8,776 nucleotides of DNA, from assembly GCA_030744095.1 (NCBI GenBank), contig JASLRF010000253.1, positions 1 through 8,776 of the forward strand, in the 5' to 3' direction. This stretch comes from Pirellulaceae bacterium. Its GTDB lineage: Bacteria; Planctomycetota; Planctomycetia; Pirellulales; Pirellulaceae. Below are positions 1-6,541 of this stretch, one piece after another. How positions within the stretch are numbered: position 1 is the stretch's first letter; each line of letters opens with the position of its first letter. Position numbers and translations under genes: made by a program. The notes beneath the pieces were generated by a model. It worked only from the letters and a program-made list of their open reading frames with translations, made no database searches and was not told where the DNA came from.

Positions 1-126
1 AAGTAAACGCAACTGCCGCAGCTTAACCAGTAAACCCCCAATTCTCCTATTGACGTTTTCGACGACCCCGGAAGCAACGCAATTCCTGACATGCACCCGA
101 GAATGGTAGAAACCATCCAACAGCGG

Positions 127-155
127 TTGATGACCTCCCGCCGGATCGCTAGAAT
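127..155 (+). promoter_or_regulatory. sigma70-like promoter for rplM-rpsI
   Basis: TTGATG at 127-132 and TAGAAT at 150-155 are separated by exactly 17 nt, each a good match to the vegetative sigma factor consensus. Transcription would start near 162 and leave a leader of about 60 nt before rplM. The call rests on sequence resemblance only. Apart from this promoter, bases 1-126 show no supportable gene, only a few short accidental frames. Confidence 0.5.
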
Positions 156-177
156 CGGCTGTTTCGTAGGTATCTTG

Positions 178-196
178 CGGTACTCGCCGGGTACCG
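178..196 (+). promoter_or_regulatory. hairpin in the rplM leader
   Basis: CGGTAC (178-183) and GTACCG (191-196) form a perfect 6-bp stem with a 7-nt loop. It lies between the predicted transcription start and the GGAGGGA Shine-Dalgarno at 209-215. In E. coli, L13 represses translation of its own rplM-rpsI message through the leader, so a structured leader here could serve the same purpose. That role is inference. The stem is short and could be chance. Confidence 0.3.
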
Positions 197-221
197 ATTT
201 GTTTGCTTGGAGGGACGAACC

Positions 222-680
222 TTGGTTGCCAATCGGACCACAATGGCCAAAACGGGTCAGGTCGAACAGAAGTGGATCCATGTGGATGCCACGGACAACA
301 TCGTGGGACGTTTGGCGTCCGACATTGCGACGCTCTTGATGGGCAAGCATCGCCCGATCTACACGCCCCACGTCGACACGGGCGATTTTGTGATTGTCAC
401 GAATGTAGAAAAGGTGGCCCTTACTGGCAATAAGTGGCGAGACAAGACGTACACCTGGTACACCGGGTACCCGGGGCAGCGTAGTGTGACGGCTGGCAAA
501 CGTTTCGAAAAGAAGCCGGAGATGATATTGCACGAAGCCGTCCGACGGATGCTCCCCAAGAACAAGTTGGGTCGCAAGATGCTCTCCAAACTCAAACTTT
601 TTGTGGGTCCCGATCACCCCCATCAAGCACAAAACCCCGAAACACGCGAGCTTGGCAAAAAGTTCGTTGTCAAGAACTAG
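222..680 (+). CDS. rplM: 50S ribosomal protein L13
   Basis: This is a structural protein of the large ribosomal subunit that binds 23S rRNA early in assembly. Family landmarks are QKWIHVDATDNIVGRLAS near the N-terminus, then GKHRPIYTPHVDTGDFV, VALTGNK, YTGYPGQRS, EAVRRMLPKNKLGRKML and HPHQAQNP near the C-terminus. The chosen start is TTG at 222, giving 152 residues. GGAGGGA at 209-215 lies 6 nt upstream of it, and the resulting RTTMAK segment resembles the TTYMAK or TTFMAK that begins many L13 proteins. ATG at 243 (145 residues) has no Shine-Dalgarno at a usable distance, and TTG at 207 overlaps the site itself. The C-terminus runs about 12 residues past the usual end. The gene is first in a pair with rpsI, 27 bp downstream, the standard bacterial arrangement. 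Identity is certain; the start is fairly likely. Confidence 0.96.
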   Translation: MVANRTTMAKTGQVEQKWIHVDATDNIVGRLASDIATLLMGKHRPIYTPHVDTGDFVIVTNVEKVALTGNKWRDKTYTWYTGYPGQRSVTAGKRFEKKPEMILHEAVRRMLPKNKLGRKMLSKLKLFVGPDHPHQAQNPETRELGKKFVVKN

Positions 681-707
681 CCGCATTTTTTACAAGAGTG
701 AGAATCC

Positions 708-1124
708 ATGCCTGTTGTACAAAAAAGAGACAAGATTAACGGCGACGCTTTGGGCACGGGCCGGCGGAAGTCGTCTGTAGCGCGTGTTCGCATTCGCGAA
801 GGTAAAGGTGCGATCAAGATCAACAATCGTCCGATCGAAGAGTACTTTGCAAACGACCAGGACCGTGCGGCCATTCTTGCGGTGTTGGATGCAGCCGAAC
901 GTCGTGATGCCGTGGATGTGCTGATTCGTGCTGGTGGTGGAGGAACGACCGGCCAGGCAGGTGCGTGCCGCATGGGAATCGCTCGAGCGTTAGTCAGCTA
1001 CGACGAAGAGTTGTTTCCGGCCATGCGTGACGGCGGCTTTTTGACACGAGATTCTCGTATGAAAGAGCGCAAGAAGTGCGGTCTACATGGTGCTCGACGC
1101 GGAACGCAATTCTCGAAACGTTAA
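708..1124 (+). CDS. rpsI: 30S ribosomal protein S9
   Basis: This is a small-subunit protein whose basic C-terminal tail reaches the P-site tRNA in the decoding region. The 138-residue product contains the S9 signatures GTGRRKSSVARVRI (residues 16-29), GGGTTGQAGACRMGIARAL in the middle, and ERKKCGLHGARRGTQFSKR at the end, including the universal SKR terminus. E. coli S9 has 130 residues, so this copy is full length with a slightly longer N-terminus. ATG 708 is the only reasonable start, and only a weak purine-rich stretch precedes it. The gene follows rplM by 27 bp with no terminator between them. An intrinsic terminator lies about 30 bp after the stop, so the two genes form a closed transcription unit. 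Confidence 0.97.
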   Translation: MPVVQKRDKINGDALGTGRRKSSVARVRIREGKGAIKINNRPIEEYFANDQDRAAILAVLDAAERRDAVDVLIRAGGGGTTGQAGACRMGIARALVSYDEELFPAMRDGGFLTRDSRMKERKKCGLHGARRGTQFSKR

Positions 1125-1155
1125 CGTCAGTTTCAGATCGAATCCGAACATTTCC

Positions 1156-1196
1156 AACGGCCTGCGGCATCGTGCCGGCAGGCCGTTGTTCTTTAG
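1156..1196 (+). terminator. intrinsic terminator of rplM-rpsI
   Basis: AACGGCCTGC (1156-1165) pairs perfectly with GCAGGCCGTT (1178-1187). Inside the loop, GGCA and TGCC can add four more pairs with a single bulged G. TTGTTCTTTA follows on the plus strand. The tail on the other strand is not T-rich, so the terminator points in the rpsI direction. Confidence 0.7.
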
Positions 1197-1276
1197 GGTT
1201 GCATTTCGCCAGCTTCTTGGTGGCTCTCAAGCGCGTGCCGATTCACGGTAGCGGCTGTTCGCCGTTTGGACTCATG

Positions 1277-1299
1277 AAACAAAGCGCCGCGGACGCGAC
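1277..1299 (-). terminator. possible terminator of the korAB operon
   Basis: Read on the minus strand, 1299-1286 forms a short GC-rich hairpin of five pairs (one G-U) with a 4-nt loop. A TTTGTTT tract at 1283-1277 follows. It begins about 19 nt after the stop codon of the last operon gene. The stem is short, so this is a tentative call. The rest of 1197-1317 shows nothing else. Confidence 0.35.
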
Positions 1300-1317
1300 A
1301 CGTCAGTGCATCACGTA

Positions 1318-1845
1318 CTAGGCAGTGCCCGTGGCAGTCACAGCCTTGGTCAGGTACTGCAGAATGTCTCGAACTGAGACGATTCCCGTCAATTGGCCTT
1401 CATCATCCACAATCGGCAAATGACGATAACCGCCGACATCCATCCGCTGCAGTGCAAACACCAGCTTGGCGTTGGCTTCAAGCGTTTGGGGACTTGGTGT
1501 CATGAAGTCACTAACAGGGCGGTCGCCGAATGCGGTGACGTTGACATTTAGTTTCATCAGCGCGTCGCGTTCGCTGAAAATACCGATCGGCTTGCCGTCC
1601 TCGGCTACGATGAGGCAGCCGATTTTCTGATCCACCATCATTCGCAGCACATCACGAACCTGCATCCCTGGCTCGATCGTGATCGGCTTTTTGGGTTCGA
1701 GCACGCTGACGCGATCCGTAAGCAGATTCTGTTCGAGTTCCGATTCCGGTGTCTGCAGATGGAGATCGCTCAACGGCTGACCACATCCGCTGCATTCATC
1801 GACACCAGGGATATTTTCGGCTCCGCAGGATGGGCAATCAATCAT
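1318..1845 (-). CDS. zinc-ribbon protein with a CBS domain pair
   Basis: This is a 175-residue soluble protein. Residues 4-21 form a CxxC-x10-CxxC zinc ribbon (C4, C7, C18, C21). After a linker of about 25 residues come two CBS domains, roughly 45-105 and 112-170, with the typical GIFSERDAL and GGYRHLPIVDDEG segments. CBS pairs (Bateman modules) generally bind adenine nucleotides, S-adenosylmethionine or NAD and pass the signal to a partner. No catalytic domain is present, so a regulatory role is likely. The ATG start (1843-1845) overlaps the korB stop by the ATGA arrangement, implying translational coupling. It is clearly related in sequence to the CBS protein that opens the operon, which lacks the zinc ribbon. 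The domain calls are secure. The link to KorAB is inferred from context, and the ligand is unknown. Confidence 0.9.
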   Translation of the reverse strand: MIDCPSCGAENIPGVDECSGCGQPLSDLHLQTPESELEQNLLTDRVSVLEPKKPITIEPGMQVRDVLRMMVDQKIGCLIVAEDGKPIGIFSERDALMKLNVNVTAFGDRPVSDFMTPSPQTLEANAKLVFALQRMDVGGYRHLPIVDDEGQLTGIVSVRDILQYLTKAVTATGTA

Positions 1846-2861
1846 GACACTGTCCAGGTTTCGCCGGAGTTGAAGAGTTTGTTTAGATCGCCTTCACCTC
1901 GCTTTTCACGCGCGGCGGCGACTTGCCGATTCAATTCGACATCGTAAAGTGGCGCTTCGATCGCACGGAACACGCCGATCGGCTCGGGGAAGCCGTCTTC
2001 GTGTCGCATCCGACTGAGCAGATAGGCCAAGCTGGGTTCGGTTGACTTCTCGTCATGAAAGAGCAGATCGTCTTCGGTGATACCTTTGCCCAATTCGACC
2101 ACTTCGGGTTCCAGGCCATTCAGCCGAATTCCCTTGTCGCGGTTGGCACCAAAAATCAACGGTTTGCCATGTTCCAATTCGATCGTGTTTTCGGCTTTTG
2201 TCTTCCGGTCGCTGGCATAGTCCCAAGCACCATTATTAAAGACGTTGCAGTTTTGATAGACTTCCACGAATGCCGTGCCCTGGTGTTCGGCGGCCCGCTT
2301 CAGTGTCTTCTCCAGATGTTTGATGTGCGTATCGATCGAACGGGCGACAAAAGTCCCTTCGCAGCCGATGGCAATCGACAGCGGGTGCAATGGATTGTCG
2401 ATCGCACCCATGGGCGAACTCTTGGTTTGCTTCCCCAGCGGCGAAGTGGGCGAATACTGGCCTTTGGTCAAACCATAAATCCGGTTGTTGAACAGTACAA
2501 TATTGATGTTCAAGTTGCGACGAATGGCATGGATCAGGTGGTTACCACCAATGCTCAATCCGTCGCCATCACCGGTCACGACCCAAACCATCAAGTCTGG
2601 GCGCACGGACTTAAGACCAGTAGCGAGCGCCGGCGCGCGGCCGTGAATGCTGTGAATCCCAAATGTGTTCATGTAATACGGAAACCGGCTCGAGCAGCCG
2701 ATCCCGGAAATGAAGACGATCTTCTCGCGTGGCACTCCCATGGACGGAAGCATCTTTTTCATCTGAGCAAGAATGGAATAGTCGCCGCAGCCGGGGCACC
2801 AACGGACATCTTGCCTGGTGGCAAAATCCCCCGCTTTCAGTACAGGAAGCTCGGTAGTCAT
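1842..2861 (-). CDS. korB: 2-oxoacid:ferredoxin oxidoreductase, beta subunit (probably 2-oxoglutarate)
   Basis: This is the thiamine-diphosphate and iron-sulfur subunit of a cytoplasmic oxidoreductase that decarboxylates a 2-oxoacid to its acyl-CoA and reduces ferredoxin. The 339-residue protein has WCPGCGDYSIL at 21-31. The TPP/Mg motif starts with GDGDG at 97-101 and closes with NN at 125-126, followed by YGLTKGQYSPTS. Four cysteines fit a [4Fe-4S] site: C22, C25, C56 (GIGCSS) and C205 (QNCNVF). The family also includes pyruvate and other 2-oxoacid enzymes. The two-subunit layout with a fused gamma-alpha partner is that of the mycobacterial and halophile KorAB type, which favours 2-oxoglutarate, but specificity is not proven by sequence. 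korA lies 41 bp upstream, and the CBS protein downstream overlaps by 4 bases. A modest AGGA precedes the ATG start at 2861. Confidence 0.93.
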   Translation of the reverse strand: MTTELPVLKAGDFATRQDVRWCPGCGDYSILAQMKKMLPSMGVPREKIVFISGIGCSSRFPYYMNTFGIHSIHGRAPALATGLKSVRPDLMVWVVTGDGDGLSIGGNHLIHAIRRNLNINIVLFNNRIYGLTKGQYSPTSPLGKQTKSSPMGAIDNPLHPLSIAIGCEGTFVARSIDTHIKHLEKTLKRAAEHQGTAFVEVYQNCNVFNNGAWDYASDRKTKAENTIELEHGKPLIFGANRDKGIRLNGLEPEVVELGKGITEDDLLFHDEKSTEPSLAYLLSRMRHEDGFPEPIGVFRAIEAPLYDVELNRQVAAAREKRGEGDLNKLFNSGETWTVS

Positions 2862-2902
2862 CTGAATCCTATTCAGTTTGGTCCCTATGCACGTAGGTAT
2901 TG

Positions 2903-4768
2903 CTAGCGGAGTAATTGTTTGATCTTGGAAATGATTTCCGCAACGGAGAACGGTTTGCCTTGGATCTTGTTCAATCCAACGGGATCCTTGAGGTACCGAT
3001 CACGAATCAACGATCGCAGTTGACCCATGTTCAACTCCGGCACCAAGATCGTCTCGTAGCTGTCGAGAATATCGCCCAAGTTGGCGGGGAACGGGTTCAG
3101 ATACCGAAGGTGGGCGTGAGCGACCGAAAGTCCTAGACTCTGGCACGTGCGGACCGCGGTTGTGCAGGAACCATACGTTCCTCCCCAGCTCAGCAGCAGC
3201 AGATCGCCTTGGGACGGTCCGCGGACTTCCTGCGCAGGAATATCGTCCGCGATCATGGCGACCTTCTTGGCGCGGGTGCGCGTCATCTGTTCATGGTTAT
3301 TCGGGTCGTAACAAACGTCACCTGTGATATCTTCCTTTTCGAGGCCGCCGACTCGATGCATCAAACCTGGTGTTCCTGGAACGGCCCATGGGCGAGCGAG
3401 TCGTTCATCCCGTTGGTAGGGCTGAAACTGTTCGTCACCATTGCTCGGACCAGGGTGCTCGATCGGAATCTCGGGCAGGGTGTCCGCATCAGGGATCAAC
3501 CAAGGTTCGGAGCCATTGGCGATGTAGCCATCGGTCATCAAAATCACTGGCGTCATGAAACGTACGGCGATTCGCCACGCTTCCTGTGCAACATCGAAGC
3601 AGTCCGAGGGACCGCTCGCCGAAATGACTGGAATTGGCGATTCCCCGTTGCGCCCGTACATGACCTGCATCAGGTCGGACTGTTCCGTCTTGGTGGGTAG
3701 GCCGGTGCTGGGACCGCCTCGCTGCACATTGACAATGATCATTGGCAATTCCAAGATCATCGCCAGACCCATCGCTTCGCCTTTCAAAGCGATACCCGGG
3801 CCACTGGAGGCCGTGATCGCCATCGATCCGGCGAATGCCGCGCCGATCGTCGAGCACATGGCGGCGATTTCGTCTTCAGCCTGAACCGTGCGAACTCCGA
3901 AGTTCTTGTGCTTGCTTAATTCGTGCAGAATGTCACTGGCGGGTGTAATGGGGTACGTACCATAAAACAGCTCTTTTCCGCTCTTCTTGGCCGCCGTCAT
4001 CAGCCCCCAGGCCAAGGCCTGGTTTCCCATCATGTTCTTGTAGTTACCGGGTACCAATTTGGCTGGTTCGACTCGATAATTGCTGACAAAGGCGTCGGTG
4101 GTCTCGCCATAATTCCAGCCAGCCTTCAACGTCCGGCGATTCGCATCAGCGACACTTGGGCGGGATCCAAACTTGTCTTCGATGAACCGCAGCGTTGTGT
4201 CGAGCTTGCGACCATAGAGCCAGTACAGGAGACCCATCGCGAAGAAGTTGCGGCAACGATCCGCCTCTTTCATGCTGAGCCCCAAACCATCCACGGCGAC
4301 GCGCGTCAGTTTGGTCATGGAGATTTCAAACAGCTGATAGTCGTCCAAGCTATCGTCTTCCAGGGGACTCACGTCGTATTTGGCGAGTGCCAACCCTTTC
4401 TTATCGAAAGCGTCCTTGTTAACGATCAACGCGCCACCCGGGTCCAAGTCGGCCAAGTTGGTCTTCAAGGCGGCAGGGTTCATTGCCACCAAAGCATTCA
4501 GGCTGTCACCCGGCGTGAAAATATCCTGTGACGAGAAGTGAACTTGGAATCCGCTGACGCCTGCCAAGGTGCCACGCGGCGCGCGAATCTCTGCGGGAAA
4601 GTCGGGAAACGTGGCGACATCATTCCCAAGTTGCGCGGACGTGCCAGTCAGTTGACCGCCGGCAAGTTGCATACCATCCCCCGAGTCGCCCGCCAGTCGC
4701 ACGGTGGCGCCCTCCAATACGATCGTCGCCTTAACTGATGTGGGATGGTCCTCTGCAGAGACGGACAT
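2903..4768 (-). CDS. korA: 2-oxoacid:ferredoxin oxidoreductase, fused gamma-alpha subunit
   Basis: This is the partner of KorB, 621 residues long, close to the usual length for fused alpha chains. Residues about 20-225 are the gamma-type domain, with LAGDSGDGMQLAGG at 25-38 and an FPAEIRAPRGTLAGVSGFQV stretch. Residues about 245-450 are the alpha pyrimidine-binding domain, with the hallmark YPITPASD at 272-279, then VQAEDEIAAM, ITASSGPGIALKGEAMGLA and NVQRGGPSTGLPTKTEQSD. The C-terminal part (about 490-621) contains LLLLSWGGTYGS and ends in a short basic helix. The start at 4768 is an ATG with only a weak GAG upstream. The first CBS gene lies 71 bp upstream with no terminator between, and korB follows at 41 bp. 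No separate ferredoxin-like delta subunit is encoded nearby, as expected for the two-subunit type. It could act on a related 2-oxoacid. Confidence 0.94.
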   Translation of the reverse strand: MSVSAEDHPTSVKATIVLEGATVRLAGDSGDGMQLAGGQLTGTSAQLGNDVATFPDFPAEIRAPRGTLAGVSGFQVHFSSQDIFTPGDSLNALVAMNPAALKTNLADLDPGGALIVNKDAFDKKGLALAKYDVSPLEDDSLDDYQLFEISMTKLTRVAVDGLGLSMKEADRCRNFFAMGLLYWLYGRKLDTTLRFIEDKFGSRPSVADANRRTLKAGWNYGETTDAFVSNYRVEPAKLVPGNYKNMMGNQALAWGLMTAAKKSGKELFYGTYPITPASDILHELSKHKNFGVRTVQAEDEIAAMCSTIGAAFAGSMAITASSGPGIALKGEAMGLAMILELPMIIVNVQRGGPSTGLPTKTEQSDLMQVMYGRNGESPIPVISASGPSDCFDVAQEAWRIAVRFMTPVILMTDGYIANGSEPWLIPDADTLPEIPIEHPGPSNGDEQFQPYQRDERLARPWAVPGTPGLMHRVGGLEKEDITGDVCYDPNNHEQMTRTRAKKVAMIADDIPAQEVRGPSQGDLLLLSWGGTYGSCTTAVRTCQSLGLSVAHAHLRYLNPFPANLGDILDSYETILVPELNMGQLRSLIRDRYLKDPVGLNKIQGKPFSVAEIISKIKQLLR

Positions 4769-4839
4769 GGCTTACTCGCGCTGTCGCTTGGATTGGATAG
4801 TGAAAAGGAAACACGTCGCTGGGCATCTCGCCAATTGGG

Positions 4840-5304
4840 CTACGCGCCTTCACGCTCTTGCGTGGAGTGGTGGGGGGAAGGTGGTAGATTGTAAACCACA
4901 GATGGAAAATGCGCGACGAGGTAATGCAAGACGTTGGATGCCTTCACGAAGCCCTGAGGGTGGCCAGTCTCGTCAACAATGGGCAACCGGCGATAGCCGC
5001 CGAATGACATTTTTGCGATCGCTTTGCCGACCGTATCGTTGATGCCCATCACAACTGGATCCTTAGTCATGACGTCGGCGATTGGACCACCAAGATCGAC
5101 TTCATTGGCCATCAGCTTCAAGGCATCCCGCTCGGTGAAGATACCCAGCAATTCTTCCCCATCGCAGACTAAAGCGGCACCGCGCTTGGAAGCCTTCATC
5201 TGCTGAAATACGTCACGGACCGTCACGTCAGGACGTACGACCAAAGGGTCTGATGCGTAAATATCTTCGACGGTTTCCAAACTTAGATTCAACTGAGCAA
5301 CCAA
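4840..5304 (-). CDS. CBS domain-pair protein, first gene of the korAB operon
   Basis: This 154-residue protein consists almost entirely of two CBS domains, about residues 12-72 and 78-138. Matching segments are LGIFTERDAL in the first and GGYRRLPIVDETG in the second. There is no zinc ribbon, membrane segment or catalytic domain, and the last 15 residues are probably disordered. It aligns along its length with the CBS pair of the zinc-ribbon protein at the operon's other end. The start is TTG at 5304: AGGGGGTGAT at 5317-5308 is a near-perfect Shine-Dalgarno with 7 nt between its G core and the TTG, and the frame contains no other start codon back to its upstream stop at 5398-5400. The likely role is a nucleotide-sensing regulator of KorAB or of energy metabolism, which is an inference from domain type and position. 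Confidence 0.88.
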   Translation of the reverse strand: MVAQLNLSLETVEDIYASDPLVVRPDVTVRDVFQQMKASKRGAALVCDGEELLGIFTERDALKLMANEVDLGGPIADVMTKDPVVMGINDTVGKAIAKMSFGGYRRLPIVDETGHPQGFVKASNVLHYLVAHFPSVVYNLPPSPHHSTQEREGA

Positions 5305-5310
5305 ATCATC

Positions 5311-5398
5311 ACCCCCTGCTTTTTCACGACCAACGAGTTTCTCATCATCGCAATGGACTGGTTCTTCGGTGATATCGACCCTGTCCCGAGCAGGGGAT
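5311..5398 (-). promoter_or_regulatory. candidate RNA switch sequestering the SD of the CBS gene
   Basis: In the minus-strand transcript, CCCCUGCU (5396-5389) is exactly complementary to AGCAGGGG (5320-5313), which contains the Shine-Dalgarno of the CBS gene. A U-G and an A-U pair extend this to 10 bp (5398-5389 with 5311-5320). The same CCCUG (5395-5391) can instead form a local hairpin with CAGGG (5383-5379), which would free the site. The two folds exclude each other. No known riboswitch class was recognised. The remainder of 5305-5593 has no supportable gene. Confidence 0.35.
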
Positions 5399-5436
5399 TA
5401 TAAGTTCCCTGAACGACCATGTGGGTGTTTTGAGAC

Positions 5437-5466
5437 ATTATCAACTCAACGTAACAACCAGCCCAA
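5437..5466 (-). promoter_or_regulatory. possible promoter of the CBS-korA-korB-CBS operon
   Basis: On the minus strand, TTGGGC (5466-5461) and GATAAT (5442-5437) are 18 nt apart. The -10 box matches consensus at five of six positions; the -35 box is weak. It would give a leader of roughly 125 nt containing the alternative pairings described at 5311-5398. The 289-bp gap from the gene upstream, which has no obvious terminator in it, supports a separate promoter here. Confidence 0.35.
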
Positions 5467-5593
5467 GCCCAGTATTCCTCAAAATTAACAGTGCCGCGTA
5501 AAATGGACAAGGGAGGTAATCCGCCTGTCGAGCACAATCTCAGAATTCCGCACACTTTGCTTTCGGGCTAAGTTTGTGCCGAGATTCACTTAT

Positions 5594-6436
5594 TCAGTCG
5601 CGCTTGTCCGGCTTTGGTCCCTCATAGAATTCGGTGATGTCGATCCCCTGTCGCTGCTCTTGCTCGACCAACTTGACTTTGGTTTCCAGCTGCTCCACGC
5701 GACGCAGCAATTGTGGGATCAGATCGGGCGTCTTATCAGCGATAATCGGACGTGGTACCAGCGGATACTTAAGGTGTCGTTGCAGCGCCGCGAACAGATA
5801 CAGAGGCTCTTTTCCACGGTTGGAAAAGGCGATTTTCCCCTCTTTTTCGCCGAATAGAACCGCCGCCTCCGGTTCTAGTTCCCGGCCAGCTCGATGCGAG
5901 CGTTGTACCTGGTAGTACCGGCTGCGGACGTAAAGCAGATCCGCAAGATCGATCAACCCGATTTGCCGGCGGACGACCAAGATCCAACTGCGCCACTGCC
6001 CATCGTAGATCGGGTCTTCTGCCATCGCGGTCAGGCCCGGATCATAACGGAGTCGATTCCGGCAGAGGACTTCGAAATGAAACAGGAACATGCCCTGTGG
6101 CGATGCCTCATTGGCCCGAAACTCGGCTTCGGCCTGGAGCACTTTGAGCCCGACGCGGATGTCGAATCGCCCCCCCTCTTTTTCGGCCTCACGCATCAAA
6201 TATGTCTGAAACGGTGTGAAATAGTGCGGCAAACTCGCCATCGCCGTCGCCAACACCCCAGCGTGCTCAAGCTCGGTACGCATGAAATCGATCGCCATTG
6301 GCAACTTCGTCGACGCCAGCAATTCCTCTCCCGTCTGCCGTAGGAGGTCCTGCATTGGCAGATTCTGCGGCAACCGCTCGGCGAGCGTACCAAAGAAATA
6401 GGCCTGTTCGACGTACTCTTCGCGTTCGAGCATCAT
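5594..6436 (-). CDS. hypothetical protein, helical with C-terminal coiled coil
   Basis: I do not recognise this family. From ATG 6436 it has 280 residues, beginning MMLEREEYVEQAYFFGTL. The frame stays open to a TTG at 6553, but those 39 extra residues read as poor coding sequence and would cover the promoter region of ribBA, so the ATG (6436, or the adjacent 6433) is preferred. There is no Shine-Dalgarno at either. The protein has no signal peptide or membrane span. It is rich in Leu, Glu, Arg and aromatic residues, with segments such as TYLMREAEKEGGRFDIRVGL, LFHFEVLCRNRLRYD and QWRSWILVVRRQIGLIDLAD, all compatible with a mainly alpha-helical fold. Residues about 238-263 have heptad-like spacing (LIPQLLRRVEQLETKVKLVE) typical of a coiled coil, suggesting oligomerisation or a protein partner. 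It is divergent from ribBA and separated from the korAB operon by 289 bp, so context gives no function. Confidence 0.75.
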   Translation of the reverse strand: MMLEREEYVEQAYFFGTLAERLPQNLPMQDLLRQTGEELLASTKLPMAIDFMRTELEHAGVLATAMASLPHYFTPFQTYLMREAEKEGGRFDIRVGLKVLQAEAEFRANEASPQGMFLFHFEVLCRNRLRYDPGLTAMAEDPIYDGQWRSWILVVRRQIGLIDLADLLYVRSRYYQVQRSHRAGRELEPEAAVLFGEKEGKIAFSNRGKEPLYLFAALQRHLKYPLVPRPIIADKTPDLIPQLLRRVEQLETKVKLVEQEQRQGIDITEFYEGPKPDKRD

Positions 6437-6461
6437 TGGTTGGATTCGTGGGCTGCACGCC

Positions 6462-6491
6462 TTGGGAAGACACTGTGACAACGCATATAAT
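6462..6491 (+). promoter_or_regulatory. promoter of ribBA
   Basis: TTGGGA at 6462-6467 and a perfect TATAAT at 6486-6491 are 18 nt apart, giving transcription from about 6498 and a leader of about 98 nt. The opposite strand carries TATTAT over the same bases, so the divergent gene could share this AT-rich box. The leader does not show the conserved segments of an FMN riboswitch and is short for one. Confidence 0.55.
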
Positions 6492-6527
6492 ATCAAGCTG
6501 GCGACACCTTGCTGAACCGCCGACCGA

Positions 6528-6541
6528 TTTGACCTGTCAAA
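6528..6541 (+). promoter_or_regulatory. dyad, possible operator upstream of ribBA
   Basis: TTTGAC and GTCAAA flank a 2-nt centre, giving a perfect 14-bp dyad about 30 bp downstream of the predicted transcription start and 54 bp before the ribBA start. The form suits a dimeric repressor site, but no regulator is encoded nearby and the dyad could be chance. Confidence 0.25.

Noticed and set aside
187..195. CCGGGTACC-like 9-mers recurring near 187, 465 and 4049
   Set aside because: Short, differently placed and mostly inside coding sequence; consistent with chance in GC-rich DNA.
2055..2906. Long plus-strand open frame of 283 codons opposite korB
   Set aside because: It lies entirely antisense to a well-supported gene and its upstream spacer, shows no family motif, and has the composition of a mirror frame.
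3923..4531. Plus-strand frame of 202 codons opposite korA
   Set aside because: It is antisense to conserved KorA domains; no recognisable protein features and no ribosome site.
5289..5555. Minus-strand frame of 88 codons overlapping the CBS gene start, with an inner ATG at 5438
   Set aside because: It covers the putative promoter and leader, overlaps the better supported CBS start, lacks a ribosome site and has no protein-like pattern.
5521..5593. Terminator after the hypothetical gene (AATCTC and GAGATT arms)
   Set aside because: The arms are short and far apart, the inner sequence does not pair well, and no T-tract follows.
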